Both the position numbers and the translations under genes were made by a program. 64,000 nt of DNA. Source: Amblyornis subalaris (taxonomy: Eukaryota; Chordata; Aves; Passeriformes; Ptilonorhynchidae). The DNA is taken from assembly GCA_018881555.1 (NCBI GenBank), contig JACAXG010000008.1:12801316-12865315 (forward strand), read 5' to 3'. Shown here piece after piece: positions 44,401-58,265 of the stretch. Each line of letters starts with the position of its first letter. Positions within the stretch are counted from its first letter, which is position 1. The notes below the pieces were generated by a model. That model had not been told where the DNA came from. It did no database searches and saw only the letters and a list, made by a program, of their open reading frames with translations.

Positions 44401-47400
44401 TACCAGATGGTAGAAAATTCTGGAAAACACATAATGTGNCTTACTGCTGTTTTTGTTTTTAATTCAGCTCTCAAAAGGCTACTGGCAGGATTATGTGTGA
44501 TTAAGAAGAGTGAGTCAATTTGTATAAACTCCTTATTTATACCATTTACACATCTTACACATTCAGTATTATCCCGCTCTCTTCTGTTGTGCTGCTCAGC
44601 TTTGACTATGCATTGTCTTTGACTTCTAAATTTTAAGTCGGCCGTGTCTTGAGGCAGTAATTCTGTACCCAGAGTGTGGCCCCTCACCTCCTTTTCCCAG
44701 ATTCAAAAAGTGCCTGTTTCCTCTTCATTAATACTTTGAATAGTGTGGTCATTAAAAGCAATGTTCCATTCTGTTTCACTGTGCAGGGGAAGAACTGTAC
44801 CAGGCATCACTCATGTCTGAGGGGACACAAAGCTTAGGTGTGAGGAGGCAGGAAAAAAGGCAAGGTTTCCAGTTCCCCAGGGATTTGTCCTTCCCTCTTC
44901 CTAAATGCTTTTCACTTGTCTCGTGTGCTCCTTGAGTAAATACATGGAGTGAAGTGCTGTGCTGCAGGACCATCAGTTTGACTGAAACAAGCAGTCCTTT
45001 GGGAACATGGATGTGGACACAATGGAGGACATTGTAGAAATTCTAAACCATTATAATGAGCATAATAATTGGTAAACTATTGTTCAGATTTAAAAGTGGT
45101 ACTTTTTTTCCCATTGCCCAGGTGTTGTCTAATCTGAATGGGTTCTTGCTGAGGTGCAATTGTTACAGACTCTAAACAGCAGGCATCAGATGAACTTTTC
45201 TCTTATAAAATTGTTCTTAAACTGAAACTTTATGCTTTAGCTGAGAAGCAAGAAAACCCAAACAAAACCACTGAAGAAGTAGTTTCCTTGTCAGATGAAG
45301 TAATTCTGTCTTTGGGCATGAATCTTGTGTTTCCTGCAGTTATTAAAGGAGAATAGGGAAGGTGGATATTCTCGTGTCACCTGCAGAGGCAAGCNATGAA
45401 CTTCAGAGATACATTTGCAAGTGTTAGATACCTAAAACCAGTGCAGACCACACAATTAATGACAACTTCATAAGTTAGAATGGTTAACTAGTAGGTTGTT
45501 TCATAAAATCACTTTCTTTTGCTTTTCTATTAAATGTTAGCCAGAAATTGATTGATTTTAAGCCAATATGTGTCACAACTCCTGCTACTCTGTAGATAAA
45601 ACATTGGGTAAATTACAACTTCAGGCTGTTTCACAAAGGAGAACTTTTCATGTAATATCAAATTTTGATGAAGCTTTATTTCAAATGAGCTATTAATATT
45701 TTTTTGCATTTCAAGAAATTATACTGAAATATTTACTTATCTTCCATGAACGTATGTAGAACAAATAAAAGAAGAAAGGTGGAAATTCAGGAGAGCCCAG
45801 CAGTGGCTTTGGCAGTTTGCACAGTAATGCTCAACAGCTCTAGTATNATTTTTCATAGTGTGCCAAGGTAGGGAACTGTACACACTTCTGCATTCACAAT
45901 CNCACTTACCAAGTTGCCAGATACGAATTTTAAGGAAATGAGAGCAGGCTGTGATAAATGCTATAAAGGGTAAGTATACATGTGCACATTTGCAGTACTG
46001 GTATTTTTAAATTCTGCCTGTGCACAGCTGTGTTGTTAAACTTTGCATTTTAAATTGATAATTCTTGTGAATGGAGTAACTCTCCTGATCTGTCTCTGTT
46101 ATTGAGATGATCCAGCTTTTTATTTTAATGCTTTTGCATTTTCTGCTATTTTTCTTGTGGATCCTTTTGCTTCAGCAGTCTACTCTTCTTATTTCATTTC
46201 CTAGGTAGTAGATAGTTAGATAAGNGAGTCTGAACATGGTCTTACAGGTTTTGGTAGTGCGGTTCTATTTTGGTTTACATTTTCCTTTAAGCTGGGCAAA
46301 ACTTGAATGACACAGCAAACCAAGAGGCCTTAGCAATGCTTCCTATTGAAAGTGGAGGCTTTCAGTTCTTTGTACAGAATCTTTAAAATAATTTAGCTGG
46401 GGTGAACTAAGTATTTAAAAAACAAATGTTTTAGAAGTGTCTCTATTTCTGAGAAGTGTGAAGGTTTAATTTCAGAAACAAAACTCCTTGTACAGTAGCT
46501 AAAGAAGTTCATGCTCTGTCATGCATGGGCATCTGGAAATACTCACTGGATAAATATGCTCTTTTTTGGATTTAGCCTCTTGGATCTAGTGAAAATCTTG
46601 ACGTTCAGAAAACTCTGTTGGCAAAGGTTTCATAGCATCTAAGCATATGAATTTCATTCCTGCATTGCTTTTGAATATGGATCTCTGCCATCAAATCACT
46701 TAATTTGCCTTCATCAATCACGAAAAAGTATTTTTATACTTTAGTGCCTGAGGCTTTGATTTTTCTAGTGTGAAATACCACATCAGCTTTCCATCAGCTC
46801 AGACTGATTCTCGCTATTTTAGTTGCATGGTTTCTTGCTGTACNGTAAGGGATTTCGTGAGTAAATCTTAGCAAAACTGAACCAAAATCTGACCTTTAAG
46901 AACACTATAAATTTTACGAAATAAATATTCTCATTAATCCTTTGCTAATATTATCCTGTATTTAAATTTAACTCTTTATAGTCATCGATTATTAAAATAT
47001 AAACCAGGAGGCCTCATATCAGTAGGACGCAATTGTGCCTGAATACAATAAATACGTTTTTTGCTGTATCTGATTCCTTACTGTTAATTTAATTTGCCTT
47101 TTTTTTTTTCCTCTTGTAACTGATGATCTGGAATCTCTAGAGTAATATTCGAGATTGAGAATAAGGCTATTTTGTGATGCTCTTGGTGTACCTGGACTAA
47201 CTTAGTTATGCCTGTGCATAACTAGCTTTTCTCTTGATAATAGAATTAATATTAACAGATAAATGCACGAATGTCTGGAATAGGTGCTGGTCTAACATAT
47301 TGGGTGTGTTTTCATAGCCCTTGCAGCATCTCTCTTACTATTCATGGTGAGCCACTGTGTTTTGTAAGCTGAAACATGAATATGTTAAAGAATGAGTGAC

Positions 47401-49249
47401 ATTATTTGCAATGAAATGGACCAAAGTAATAAGATATTTCTTCTGACACTTCTCAGAATGCCANAGAAGTATGGAAGCACTTTTCAGGAGTCTGTTGAAA
47501 TCCAGTTTTACACTGACTACTTTGACTCTTAGATATCTGTAGTGCTCTCTGCTTCCATTAGACGGTTGGCAGCCTTTGGCAATTCCAGCATCCTCCTTTG
47601 TGAGACTAAAAATATCTTGACACACAAAAGTACTTTTAAGACTGACTACTGCCCCTTTATTGGGGAAACTAGAAATATCAGTGGCTTGGGTTTTATTTTT
47701 TTGTTTGGTCCCCCTCATCTTGTGTAGCATTGCTCTTTTATTCTATAAACTGTTATGAGATGGAAGATCTTGTATTGAAATGTCAAAGATTTTCAAGTTT
47801 TGAGTAAGAATAAGTAGTGATTTTTAAAATTTGTATGCTCTTTCTGAGAACTTTAATTAATGAACTAAAGCAAAAGCTATAGACTTACAAACTAGAACAC
47901 TTCAGTATTTTCTGTTTGTTATTTTATCAGAAAAGGATTTAAAACTATTAGCATACCTTCCTACGTGTGCATACAGGAANGGAGCTTTATACAGTAAGAA
48001 TAAACTAACATAGAGAAATGGAAAACACAAATTACCAGGAGAAACAGAAATTGTCTATATTTATATACAGTACATCCATCAATAGCATAACAGGAAAACA
48101 TAAAGCTCCTTCTGAAGCACAAATGAAATGTTTTTTATAAAAAAACCCCACAAAACAAACCTACCAGAAACTCATGGGGAGAGTAAATTTTATATCCCAC
48201 TGTTTGACAGAGAGGAATTTCTTGGCCTGCTTTATGGCAGAGGCCAAAATAGTAAAGTATTCAAACCAAGTCCTTTTTTTTATTTTTTTTTTTTTTAGTT
48301 AATTAATGCTAGTGTTTTGTCAGTGGAGCAATGGGCATTAGAAGGGAGGAAAAATTAGCTGGCATACAGAAACAGCCAGAACTGCTCTTTCAGGGTTTGG
48401 TACAAACTCAGAGGTTTTCCTTAGGTCTTAGGTGTTGTCTGAAGTGCCATATATGCATATTTCTTTCCTATCTTACCAGATTTTACCAAATTAGTAGTTA
48501 GCTCCTGAAGAGATTAATGGAAACTGCTCAAATCATGTTGTATTGACTTAGTGTGGGTTAGGTGGGAAGCACTGCAGTTTGTTGGATGAAATGCTGGTTA
48601 CAAGTGAAAGTAGCACCACACTCCAGGACTAGGGCAGGGAGAGCCCGTGGAGGGCACGTGCTCGTGGAAAGAAACTTGATCCTAAATGCCCAGTTTCTTC
48701 TTTCAGAGATGCCAAGAAAGAATTGTTATCTTGATTAATGCTAACCTCAGGTGTACTGGAGACACAAGCAAACTCTAGGCTCGCCTCAGGGGAATATTAA
48801 TTAGCACTAGCACACCTACTGTTCTGTCTTGAGAACTTAATTGCTTTAGCCCAGATGAGAACAGTGATTCATAAAACAGAATTTAATGACTGNGTTAGAA
48901 AAATGGTTGTGAATAAGAACATAAATTAATCCCTAGAGTAATTCCCTCTGTAACATGAAATAGGGAATGTTTCTGCAAATTTAGCTGTATATCTCAAATA
49001 CTAATTTAACTTTCTTTTTACAAAATATTAATTCCGTTTGATTTATTTTTTAACATGTACAAAACTGACTTCTTCCAGTATTAGACTATTAGTATTAGAG
49101 TAATACTAGAACGTTCATTGGAACGCTTCATTAGGTGGAGAAAGAGGTGTGTATTTGATGGGTCAAATCCCCTGGTCCCGACTATCTATTGGGTGAGGTC
49201 ACGTCTACCACTAAGAAATTTTCTCACCTGCACTTTTGTCACCTTCCAG
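35471..49249 (+). other. ERC2: ERC2 intron 2, middle part, no gene recognised
   Basis: About 13.8 kb of AT-rich intron with T-rich short tracts (for example 43279-43287 and 44248-44257). A slightly GC-richer patch near 43660-43780 has an open frame without recognised domains. Frames at 41407-41667 and 47338-47730 lack support. No clear transposon, RNA gene or exon. Confidence 0.5.
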
Positions 49250-49342
49250 CTGCCAGCTTTGCTGTGCTGCTGCAGCACGTGGCTGCTGTGGCTGCAGCCT
49301 CTCGGCGCTGAGGCACCGCGGTGGCCGAGGCTCTGGTGGTGG
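49250..49342 (+). other. isolated exon-like GC-rich segment inside ERC2 intron 2
   Basis: A pyrimidine-rich acceptor-like sequence (ttttgtcaccttccag, AG at 49248-49249) precedes a 93-bp GC-rich, CTG-rich segment. It ends at GTGG|GTGAGA, a usable donor. The segment is 31 codons, keeps phase, and is open in the frame starting at 49250. GC content stays raised to about 49450. It could be a cryptic or lineage-specific exon, an intronic enhancer or promoter, or an unrecognised transposon piece. The peptide is not one I know. Confidence 0.3.
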
Positions 49343-49449
49343 GTGAGAGCCCGGAGCTGGCAGCTGCTGACATCCCTGAACTCCTGGAGCGTGTCCAGGC
49401 TGGAACTTTACTGGCAGCTGAATGTCAGCTGAGGGCTCGTGTCATTTGG

Positions 49450-52400
49450 GAAGGTGGTTTCAGTGGAAGGACTGAATTNTGCCTGCTTCATTTTGAGGTA
49501 CTCCAGGTATTGGGGAGGTGTGGCAAAAAGAAGGCAGTAGCTTATCACAAAAATTGGCGGTATATGACCCATCTAAAATCAAAAATATAGTAAGTGATCA
49601 TTTTGATGTTGCCTTGCTTTAAAAGTGTTCATAACAGGATTGCAGAAACATTTACTTTGAAAAATTTAATTGAGAAATGAAATAGTTTCATNAGGTATGC
49701 TGTGCTGTATTTTAGCTGCTTGCCTTTAATTGAATTTACTATGCCCTGAGACTGTTTATATCATTCTTACTGTGCACTGAAGTTGGTGGCATAAATACAT
49801 ATATGGTTAAGGAATAACATGTTTGTCATTACTGAATGAATGTATGGTGAGAGATGAGGGCTATGGGATGAAACTNTTAGTGGAACTATAAATATATGGT
49901 GCTAAAAGTGAGAGTGAGTTGAAAAATTGTGAACATGATTTTTGGTAGTTTCTGTACCTCTTTGCTAACTGCTGCTGCTTGTACTTTAATAAATGAAAAA
50001 ACCCAAATCTAATAGCAGATAGGAGGGTAACTTCTGAGTACATCTGGAATGGGAACATGGTCTTGATACCAAATACATTAAGGAAGCAGGGGTGTATGAA
50101 GGCCCTGCTTTTTCCTTCCTTGAATTGGAGTGAATGCCACCCAAACAATGCTGCTGTTGAGATAAGGAAAGTATTTTCATATATCTTTTCTTGAGATAGA
50201 GAAGAATGTTCTTTTTGAAATGAGTTTGTGCAAGCTTTGAAGGGAGGTTGTGAAAAATGCCTGGGGAAATTGGGAGCAGATCTTGCTAAATTTAGTTATT
50301 GAATTCGTGCTGTGAAATTCTTTTAAGGTCTTGCAAAATCCCATTCCAAAGTAAAACATAAGTTTTGAAAAAGTGACGCAATACACACTCTGTAGCCTTG
50401 CACTGCTACACTTTCANAACTGTGCAGTAACCAGGAGGAAGAAAGTTGGTAATTCACTGTGTGCTGTATATTAGTAGTGCCTTGTTAACTTGCTATTAAA
50501 ATACTGACAAAGTATGACCCAGCTCTCCTTTTATGAATTAAAAATAAAACTTTCTGGAACATTATCTGTAAAAGTCCAAATATCTTTTGAGTTTTAAAGA
50601 GAGCTCTAGGAACAAAATTTTTTTCTAGTGGTATCTTTTCTATTTGTATTCTGAATCATTCTATAGAAACAATTTCATAGGACTTTGTATTTTCTGGTTA
50701 GATATCTAGAAACACCTATTATTTCTTTATATATAAAGGACTCTCCATACAGCAAGGAAGCATATTGATATTGTTATGTTGGTATGTGGAAATATAATAA
50801 TATTGCAGTTTAGTGCAGTGCCAGTGGCATATCTGGAAAGCTCATTCTTTGTCAACAGTCCAATTCATAAAAGAATCTACTGAAAGCCATATGTTTTAGT
50901 TCTACTGAAATACAAAGTATGATAGATGATCTCATGTCAGTGTTGTATCAGTTGGATCAATGAACGTCTAAAAACTCTTTTCCTCCTGTAAATAATACTG
51001 TATTTGCTCAACATGTACCTAAACCACTTTTCTTGATGAAAATAATTTACTTTTTTTTTAAATACACACATGCCAACTTTTTATTAAAGTGCAGTTATTT
51101 CGTTGGTTATGCACAAAGAACAGGGAAGAAACNGTAAGAGGGCCTCAAGTCAGAGATGGAATCGTTCATTAATTTATGGCATTTACAGCAGGTTGTAAAA
51201 TGTGTAATAAGAGGAAACTATTCAGACTCTATGATGGTGAAGTGGCTGGAGAGTTAAATGCTCCTTTAGCTTCTACTTCACAGTTTATGACCTAATTCAT
51301 AGATTCATCTTTCCCTGTGACAAAATTGAAATGGAACACTTTCAACTTCTGGTGCCAATTTGCAGTGTGCCAAATCTAACTACCTCCAGTCCTTNGCTTT
51401 CCAGCAAAACTACCATCTGTTTCACAAAGAAATGGGAAGGCTTGAAGTCCTGCAATTAAAATTGGCATTCGAGCAGCAGTACTGTATTATTTTTATTGAA
51501 TATTTATTTATTTAACAAAGTGGCATTCAGGTTTGACAATCAGTGTCCCATTGTGAAATGTGATATAAAGCCCAGAGGAAAAGACAGCTGCTAAGAAGTG
51601 TATTTAGATTTTCTTGGATGGATTGGAGACAAATTTTTGGCAAATTAAGATTTTTTTTTTTTGTTTATTGCTGCATTTTTGATGTAATGCCAGCACCATC
51701 AACTTCCAGTATTGGATTCACAAAACATTGTTACTTTTTGGTTTCTGTATCTTTTCCCCATCTTCTAAGAGACTTACAGGCTGTTGTGTATGTATGCAAG
51801 TGTAAAATATTGTCTCTCCATTATGTTTGTGCTCAAACTTGTTATCTGGACCATTTGCATATTCACTGCTCTGTCTCTGCTCCCATCTCACTTCCCTGTT
51901 GTGCTTTTAATGCCCCTTTCTAGGTCCAGCTTTTCTACATATTACACATTATTCGCTGCCAGGCTTATTATTTCTCAGTGAGCTTCTATCTGTAAGTTCA
52001 CCCTATAAATTATACCTCTTTTCATCATCTGCTTCCCCCCCTTGTGCCTTTTGCTGGCTAATGCCATGGTTGTGGTTTCGGTTCCTTGCCATTGTTTTCT
52101 CAGTGCTCTCTCCCAGCTCTTGTCCTGCTTTTTGCCTCACAGATNTTTTCACGTGGCTGTTGTGCCTGAGGTTGCCCATTCAGTTGGACAATGTCTTTGT
52201 ACAGATTGGAGCGAGTGTTAGGTTTGCTTAAATGAGTTTTAACTATTGTTTCTGCTGGTACCATCTCCTTTCTCTTGCCATCACTTCCTCTGTGAATTAC
52301 AGCGTAGGAGTGTTTGCAAAAACAAACTTCTGGAAGTGAAGGAATGTAAAGTGTTTGATAATGTGACTCCTGTTTTTTTTTTTTTGTCTTATTTTTGGTT

Positions 52401-55400
52401 TTGCTAACTTAAAATATTTCACTATACATTTGCATGAGGAGGGAGGGATATCATGTCCCTGGAGTGACAGTAGAGGTAGGCTGTGTTTCATATGCAGCTT
52501 AGAAATAATTATTATGAGCCAACAGAAGTGTGTAACTGAATGTTGAGAGAAATAGCACGACAGCAGAAAGACAAAATATGAAACAGATGTACCATATGTT
52601 ACTGTGCACTTGTTTGCTATAATAAAACCATGAGGCATGCAAGAATAAGTGTATTATAAAAAAAAAGTAAATTTTATTTCTTTTTGTAAGGGTTGGGGAA
52701 AGCCCCAAACTTACATTCAGGATTCATTCAGAGGAACTGCGTTTAGGTTTGAGCATAGTGTTTACTGTATTATCACTGATCCTTTTTGGTTTTGCACTCT
52801 TTTCTGTGTGCTTTTTGGCAGTTGGGAAGGGCCAAAAATGGGCCTCAAAGGACCTGAAAAGCCAGAATAAATATTATTTGTACAAGAGGGAATATACTTT
52901 TAGGTGCAGAATTCATCAAGTGTATGTGTATCCCATGCTAATACTTCCCCCAGGTGTTTTTTGGGAAATAATGGAGTTTACAAGGCCTATATGGCTATTT
53001 TGCTCTATGGAAAGTGGATAGATTTGCTAAGATTTCCCTGCTGCTTCTGATAGTTTCCAATTATTTTACCATAGCAAAAGGTAGATAATGAGTATGAATG
53101 TTACCCTTTAGGTTTACACGTGGGAATTACCTGAATTACAGAGTATATTTATTGTTAAAGTACTTTGTTACCTCCTACCTGGAATTTAAAAAAAGTGATT
53201 TTTTTGCCTAATGCAAACTGATCCACCAGTGAGGAATTACATGTATTGTTTTTTCTTTGAAAGGAAAGATATCTTGTTGAACACTGGATTGAAGAGTGGT
53301 TATATGTTTCTCTGTTTTCTCTATCCAAATAATATAAGTTTCATGGATTCATAGTGTATACATGAAGTTAAGCTGTATGGTGTGTTTGATTAAAGTCAAT
53401 TGCTTTTACTTTGTGTGGAGCTGTGGGATCTTAGGTTTGTGAAGGAAATAATGAATTATATGTAAGGATCTGATGCCCTTCTCTCTCATTTGTCTTTGTG
53501 GTGTCATTCTGGAGGCTTCAATGAAGCTATTCCATATTTACAAAATAATGAATAGGAAAAGTTAGGCTCTGGTATAATCAATATCTCTTTTATGTTTTTG
53601 NTTTTTTTTTACCTAAAACTGTCCCTGTTTCAGTTGATTTTGGTGGGATTGTAGTTGAAATTAATCCTGTTTCGGGGGTAATAATTATCTGCTGGATCAA
53701 GCTCTAAATTAACAAGGCAGACCACCCAAAACTTTCATGTTTAGGCAGAATTAATTAACTTTTTTCAAATCCCTATTTGTTTTAGAGTTGATGAACAAAT
53801 TGAAAGCTAGGAAGATATCCTTTTTTTTTTTAAACTGAAATTACTTTTTAAAATCTTGCACTAAATATCTTTTGATCATTACAGTACAAGTAAGTTGCTA
53901 TAAGCAAGTGAAACTGAAAGTTGGCAGAATAACTTAGATTTTTTCAACCACTAAGACAAGTGCAGACTTCAAAAATCATATTCAGACAAGCCAATAAAGA
54001 TGGTTAGGAAAAACTCCCAGCATTTTCAGCTTTGCTGTGAGTCGAAACTTGAAATTCTAAGTAAAAACTTTGCATTTGGAGTTTCTCCTAAGTAAGAAAT
54101 TGAGGGCTACATGTCCTTTCGGTTTTGCTCAGAGGAAAATGGAAAGAAAAAAATATAACATCTGGATTCTTGCAAATAGGAAGTGATTCATATTTGTCTC
54201 TTTTTACCAGAGCTGTGGTGATGGCTGATCAACATCCACAACTCTTGACTTCATGGAACTACTTTACGTTTCTGTGGGTTTTGGATTTCAGTATCTAAAA
54301 AAAACCCTTCAAGAGAACAATCAACCAACCAACCAAAAACCCCCAAAGCTCCAGAATCCCACCAAAAAACCCTGGAATATCACCAATAGAGTTTTATTCT
54401 ATAACATTTGAATATTCTAGATGGAGACTAAAGCTATTCTGTCACCCTTCCCATCAATGCTTTAGAAGGCGGCCTCTTGAAAAGGGTGCTTGTGATGGCT
54501 CCATTTTAGCTAATTTTCTAGTTCCTATAGAAAAGTGGATTTTCATTAAAATGAAGGCACTATGGATTTCTGGGGTCTCTGAATGTATCTGAAAATATGA
54601 ATCTTCTGTGAAGTCTTCAGGACACTTTCCACCTGTAAAAGAAAGGAAAGGTCCACAGTTTCCTCTGTGCAGCCCCACAGCTCCTGGAAAGCTCCAGGGA
54701 AAAGAGACTTTAGCCTTGAATTATTCTAAAGAATTTAGCTCTTTGTGTTTTAGAAATTGCAAATGTATTGAAATAGCAGATTAGAAACATGTTAAATACT
54801 GTCATCAGCTTAATAATATAATTCTCTTGTTCTGTCTTAATTTTATGTTTTGTGTCACAGTAATTTGTTAAACACCCACATTACTTCTATGTATGAGTAA
54901 AATAACTTGTTCAATATGTGCCTCCCAGTTTCATATATGCAAGATATTACACTTGTGTAATTTTTATTGAAATAATATTAGAAGTGCTTCACTTAATGCT
55001 CATGTTGTAATTGCATGTGAACATCCCAATGTGCAAAGTGATCTTCAAGTTCCTTCAGTGTTTAGCTTGATGAAGAGAACTTCACTCTGAAATCAAATAA
55101 AAATTATCTTTGAAACATGTGCAAAGTACCTGTTAATAAGGGATAGTAGGATTGGTACCTCTAGAGCTCTAAGAATTTCCTGTATAGCTAAGTTAAATTC
55201 AGTGGAATCTTATCTCTGAATAAGGGCATAGAACCTAATTCAGATGGGCAAAACTTCATNCCCATCAGTGATCTGTATTCTTTGTGTTGCTTCCGATACA
55301 ATTTATTTCTGTATGATTTTTGATTCTATGCTAAAAGCAATGAGATCAGAGTAAAATTCAGCTTTAGGTTTTTGAACATTTTGAACGTTTTGAATGATAG

Positions 55401-58108
55401 TATTATTGTAGCTGTTCTGCAGTACCTCTAGGTCAGAGAGAACTTTTATAGAAAGTGAGTAAAAGGGAGCTCATCTCTTCTGTTAAGAGCATTTACCAAA
55501 AAAGTGGAGTTAAAGGTTCTGTATTGAATTGACTGAAATGCCATTCTTTGATATGTATGTTTTAATGGGTAAAAATGAGGCCATTATAGAAACCCCCTCA
55601 GGAGTTACAAGAGGTCCTTCATTTGTTACCTAAGGAGATCTGAATTTTCATGTGCTTAAAAGATTTTCATTATATGTACTTCTTTTTTTATAAATGCACA
55701 CATTCCAGTGTCTAGCTGCTGTGCTGATTGACACAATAAAATAAATAGAAAAGAAAAAAGCTCCCCTAGCTTTATAATAATGATTTAATTTCTTACATTG
55801 CTCTGGACCAGTTTTTGAGAACAGCTGAGATTTCTGCTCTGATCCTTGCCTTTTTTTGGTGTCTTGTGCTTTTTGATCTGCATTGGGAAACTTAATGCTT
55901 TTGTAGCCAGGTATAAAACTTGTGCTGGCTTCTCTTGCCTGCTAGTTCCTATTATCACCTAACAGTGAGTTGGTCTGTGGTTTTCCTAGTTCAACAAAGG
56001 TTACAGGTATGTCAGTTGTTCCACTTATTTAAGCTGTTACTTGCTAGGTAAGCAACTGAGACCCATCATCTAGGAAGGTTTTGTTTTCTTTTTCTTTCTT
56101 TTTCTTGGAATTTGTAAGACATTCACTAAGTCATACAATACAATCTTTTCTATAGAAGTACAGAAAAGAAAGCAGTTAGCTTGTGGTTGAACTACATTTA
56201 AACTCTACCCCTCCTTGTCTGCTGTCTGTAAGTTTGCAAGATGAATTACCTGTACGGACTGGATTCCAAACCCCTCCCTGGCCTTAAGAACAGCATGATC
56301 ATAGTCATTAATAACATAACGTCATCAGGGAACAGTGACATCTTCTAGGCATATACATCAGTCTGTGTTCCAGACGTTCTTTCATCATGGTTCTCTCAAC
56401 CAGGGAATCTGTCTCCAAATCAAGGGGGAAAGTGCCAGAAGGACATCTCCATCTGGAACCGTGCTCCCAGGGAAATGAAATTAATTGTTGGCAAACTTAG
56501 GGCTGATCCTGTTGTTCACAGGCAGGTTGTGTTAACTCGCTTCACGAAAGCTGTACAAACACTCAAAAATTTTGCTCTCTCAACAAGATCTGCCTCTATC
56601 CAATATAGGCATAATATCAAAACTCGAAAGTAGATTAGTTACAGGATATTTTGGGAGAAAATGCATTTGGGTTTAATAAAGGTAACATTTTATTAAGGAA
56701 AACAAAAGTGCTGAGGCGTATGATCTGATCAGGACTAGCCTGACCTTTATAGACAGGGCTTCCTTTAAGTCTGTACCGGTTACCTTGGAAAGCACTTAAA
56801 ATCCAAGGCACAAGATACAAAGAACCAGAAGTGGTTCAGTTGTGGCATGTAAGTTTGAATTAAGAAATTAATATCCAGTTCAGAGGAATGAAGGCTGTCA
56901 AAAGAGTTGAAAAGTTTAAAATCAAAAGTCTGAAAGTNCGTCCTTTTCCTCTAACTTTTAAATAGGCACATTTTGATGTTTCTTTCTTATGTCATGTAAA
57001 TTTTGATTTTTCTGCTTCCCAATGAGGAGTAAGAGCCAGGAAAACCATCAACGTACTGAAAAGTCTGATTAGCTGAAGCTATTGCAAATATTTGCATTAT
57101 TTCTGCTGAAATAAAATTTGAATACTGGCTGGTGAAAATAGGCTATATTGGGGTTTTATAACTGGCTACAGTGCATTGATTTATTTATTGAATGGTTTTA
57201 TCAGATGCCTGCACTGAATCAGGCTTCAGAACAGAAAATTGTATCTGTGCATCAGTAATAACAGCCTTCTGGCATTTTGTCTCATACAATTGAATTTTAA
57301 TACAATACAAACTGTGAGCGTATTTTCTTTTGTAGGTAGGTATGTAGTTATCGAGCTTTTGCCATTGGGATAACTTTGAGCATGGTTTCATTTTGAACCA
57401 ACTTTGAGAAAAGGATTTAGTGTAGAAGAATACACGAATGAGGTGCACAATAAGTCTGAGTAGAGATGCTTGATTATTAGGATTTATTCTGAAATTCCTG
57501 GTTAGACTTAGCAAATTTAGCTAAAGAGACATTTGCACCAGGTCTCTGGTGTCTTGTCAGACTACCCACGTAAGACAGTATTAAGCTTTTTGCTTTGAAC
57601 TTACAAAGACTAGCATTTCCATTCTAGATATTATTAGGGAAAAAGGTGATAAAAGATTCTACAGAACAAAGTATTAATGTAAAGTCTATTTGATTACAAA
57701 AGCAATTAAATGTTTAATTTCCTTTGAGTTCTGAAGTGCCTGGAGCCATTTTCTCCTGATTCTATTTAGTGATAGTTAAAAATAAATGATCCAGCTGGCT
57801 GAAAGCTTTTCACTTGGCAGGTAAACAGTATTACTCTCCAAGGAGGTCAGGATATTTTGCATTTCATCATTCCTGGAATTTGTTTTCTATGGTCCAGCTT
57901 GATTAAACCTCCCGTGGCACTGGAAGAAAAGGAAGCAAAAGTCTTAAAGCAAGAAAATTGCTATTGACTAATTGGAGTTTAGGACAATGCAAATTGAATC
58001 CCCCCCACNATAGTTCTTTTACTAAACACAATACAGAGTAATCACAGAACAGTTTCTTAGAAATATACATTGATTCTTTAATTATTTTATTTGGCAATTA
58101 TCTTGCTT
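49450..58108 (+). other. ERC2: ERC2 intron 2, distal part, no gene recognised
   Basis: AT-rich intron. It has T runs at about 51650-51661 and 52373-52385 and a (CAAC)n-like run at 54319-54336. A less T-rich, more A/C-rich patch near 56260-56633 carries a roughly 95-codon frame without a recognised product. No RNA gene or exon is seen. Confidence 0.5.
54319..54336. repeat. (CAAC)n short tandem repeat
   Basis: Several CAAC units embedded in an A/C-rich low-complexity stretch. Confidence 0.75.
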
Positions 58109-58265
58109 GTTGTGGTTTAAGCCCAGCTGGCACCTGAGCCCCACACACCCCCTCGTGTCTGTCCCACCCACTCCCCTGGGATGGGGCAGAGAAATGGANG
58201 GGTGAAAATGAGATACAAATAACAAAGAAATAAAAATAAAGAGGAGAAAGGTTTAAAGAATTAAA
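58109..58265. mobile_element. avian LTR-type interspersed repeat fragment
   Basis: The sequence opens TGTTGTGGTTTAAGCCCAGC and continues with a C-rich CCACCCACTCCCC / GGGATGGGG segment, then an A-rich stretch with AATAAAAATAAAGA and ggtttaaagaattaaa. I recognise this order as a common avian repeat usually annotated as an LTR (ERVL/ERV-type). The right end is not clear and the fragment is diverged. Confidence 0.45.

Noticed and set aside
56346..56633. About 95-codon open frame without an early ATG, in a locally A/C-richer patch
   Set aside because: Expected a few times by chance in six frames of 64 kb. The peptide is not recognisable; could be an old transposon piece, but I cannot show it.
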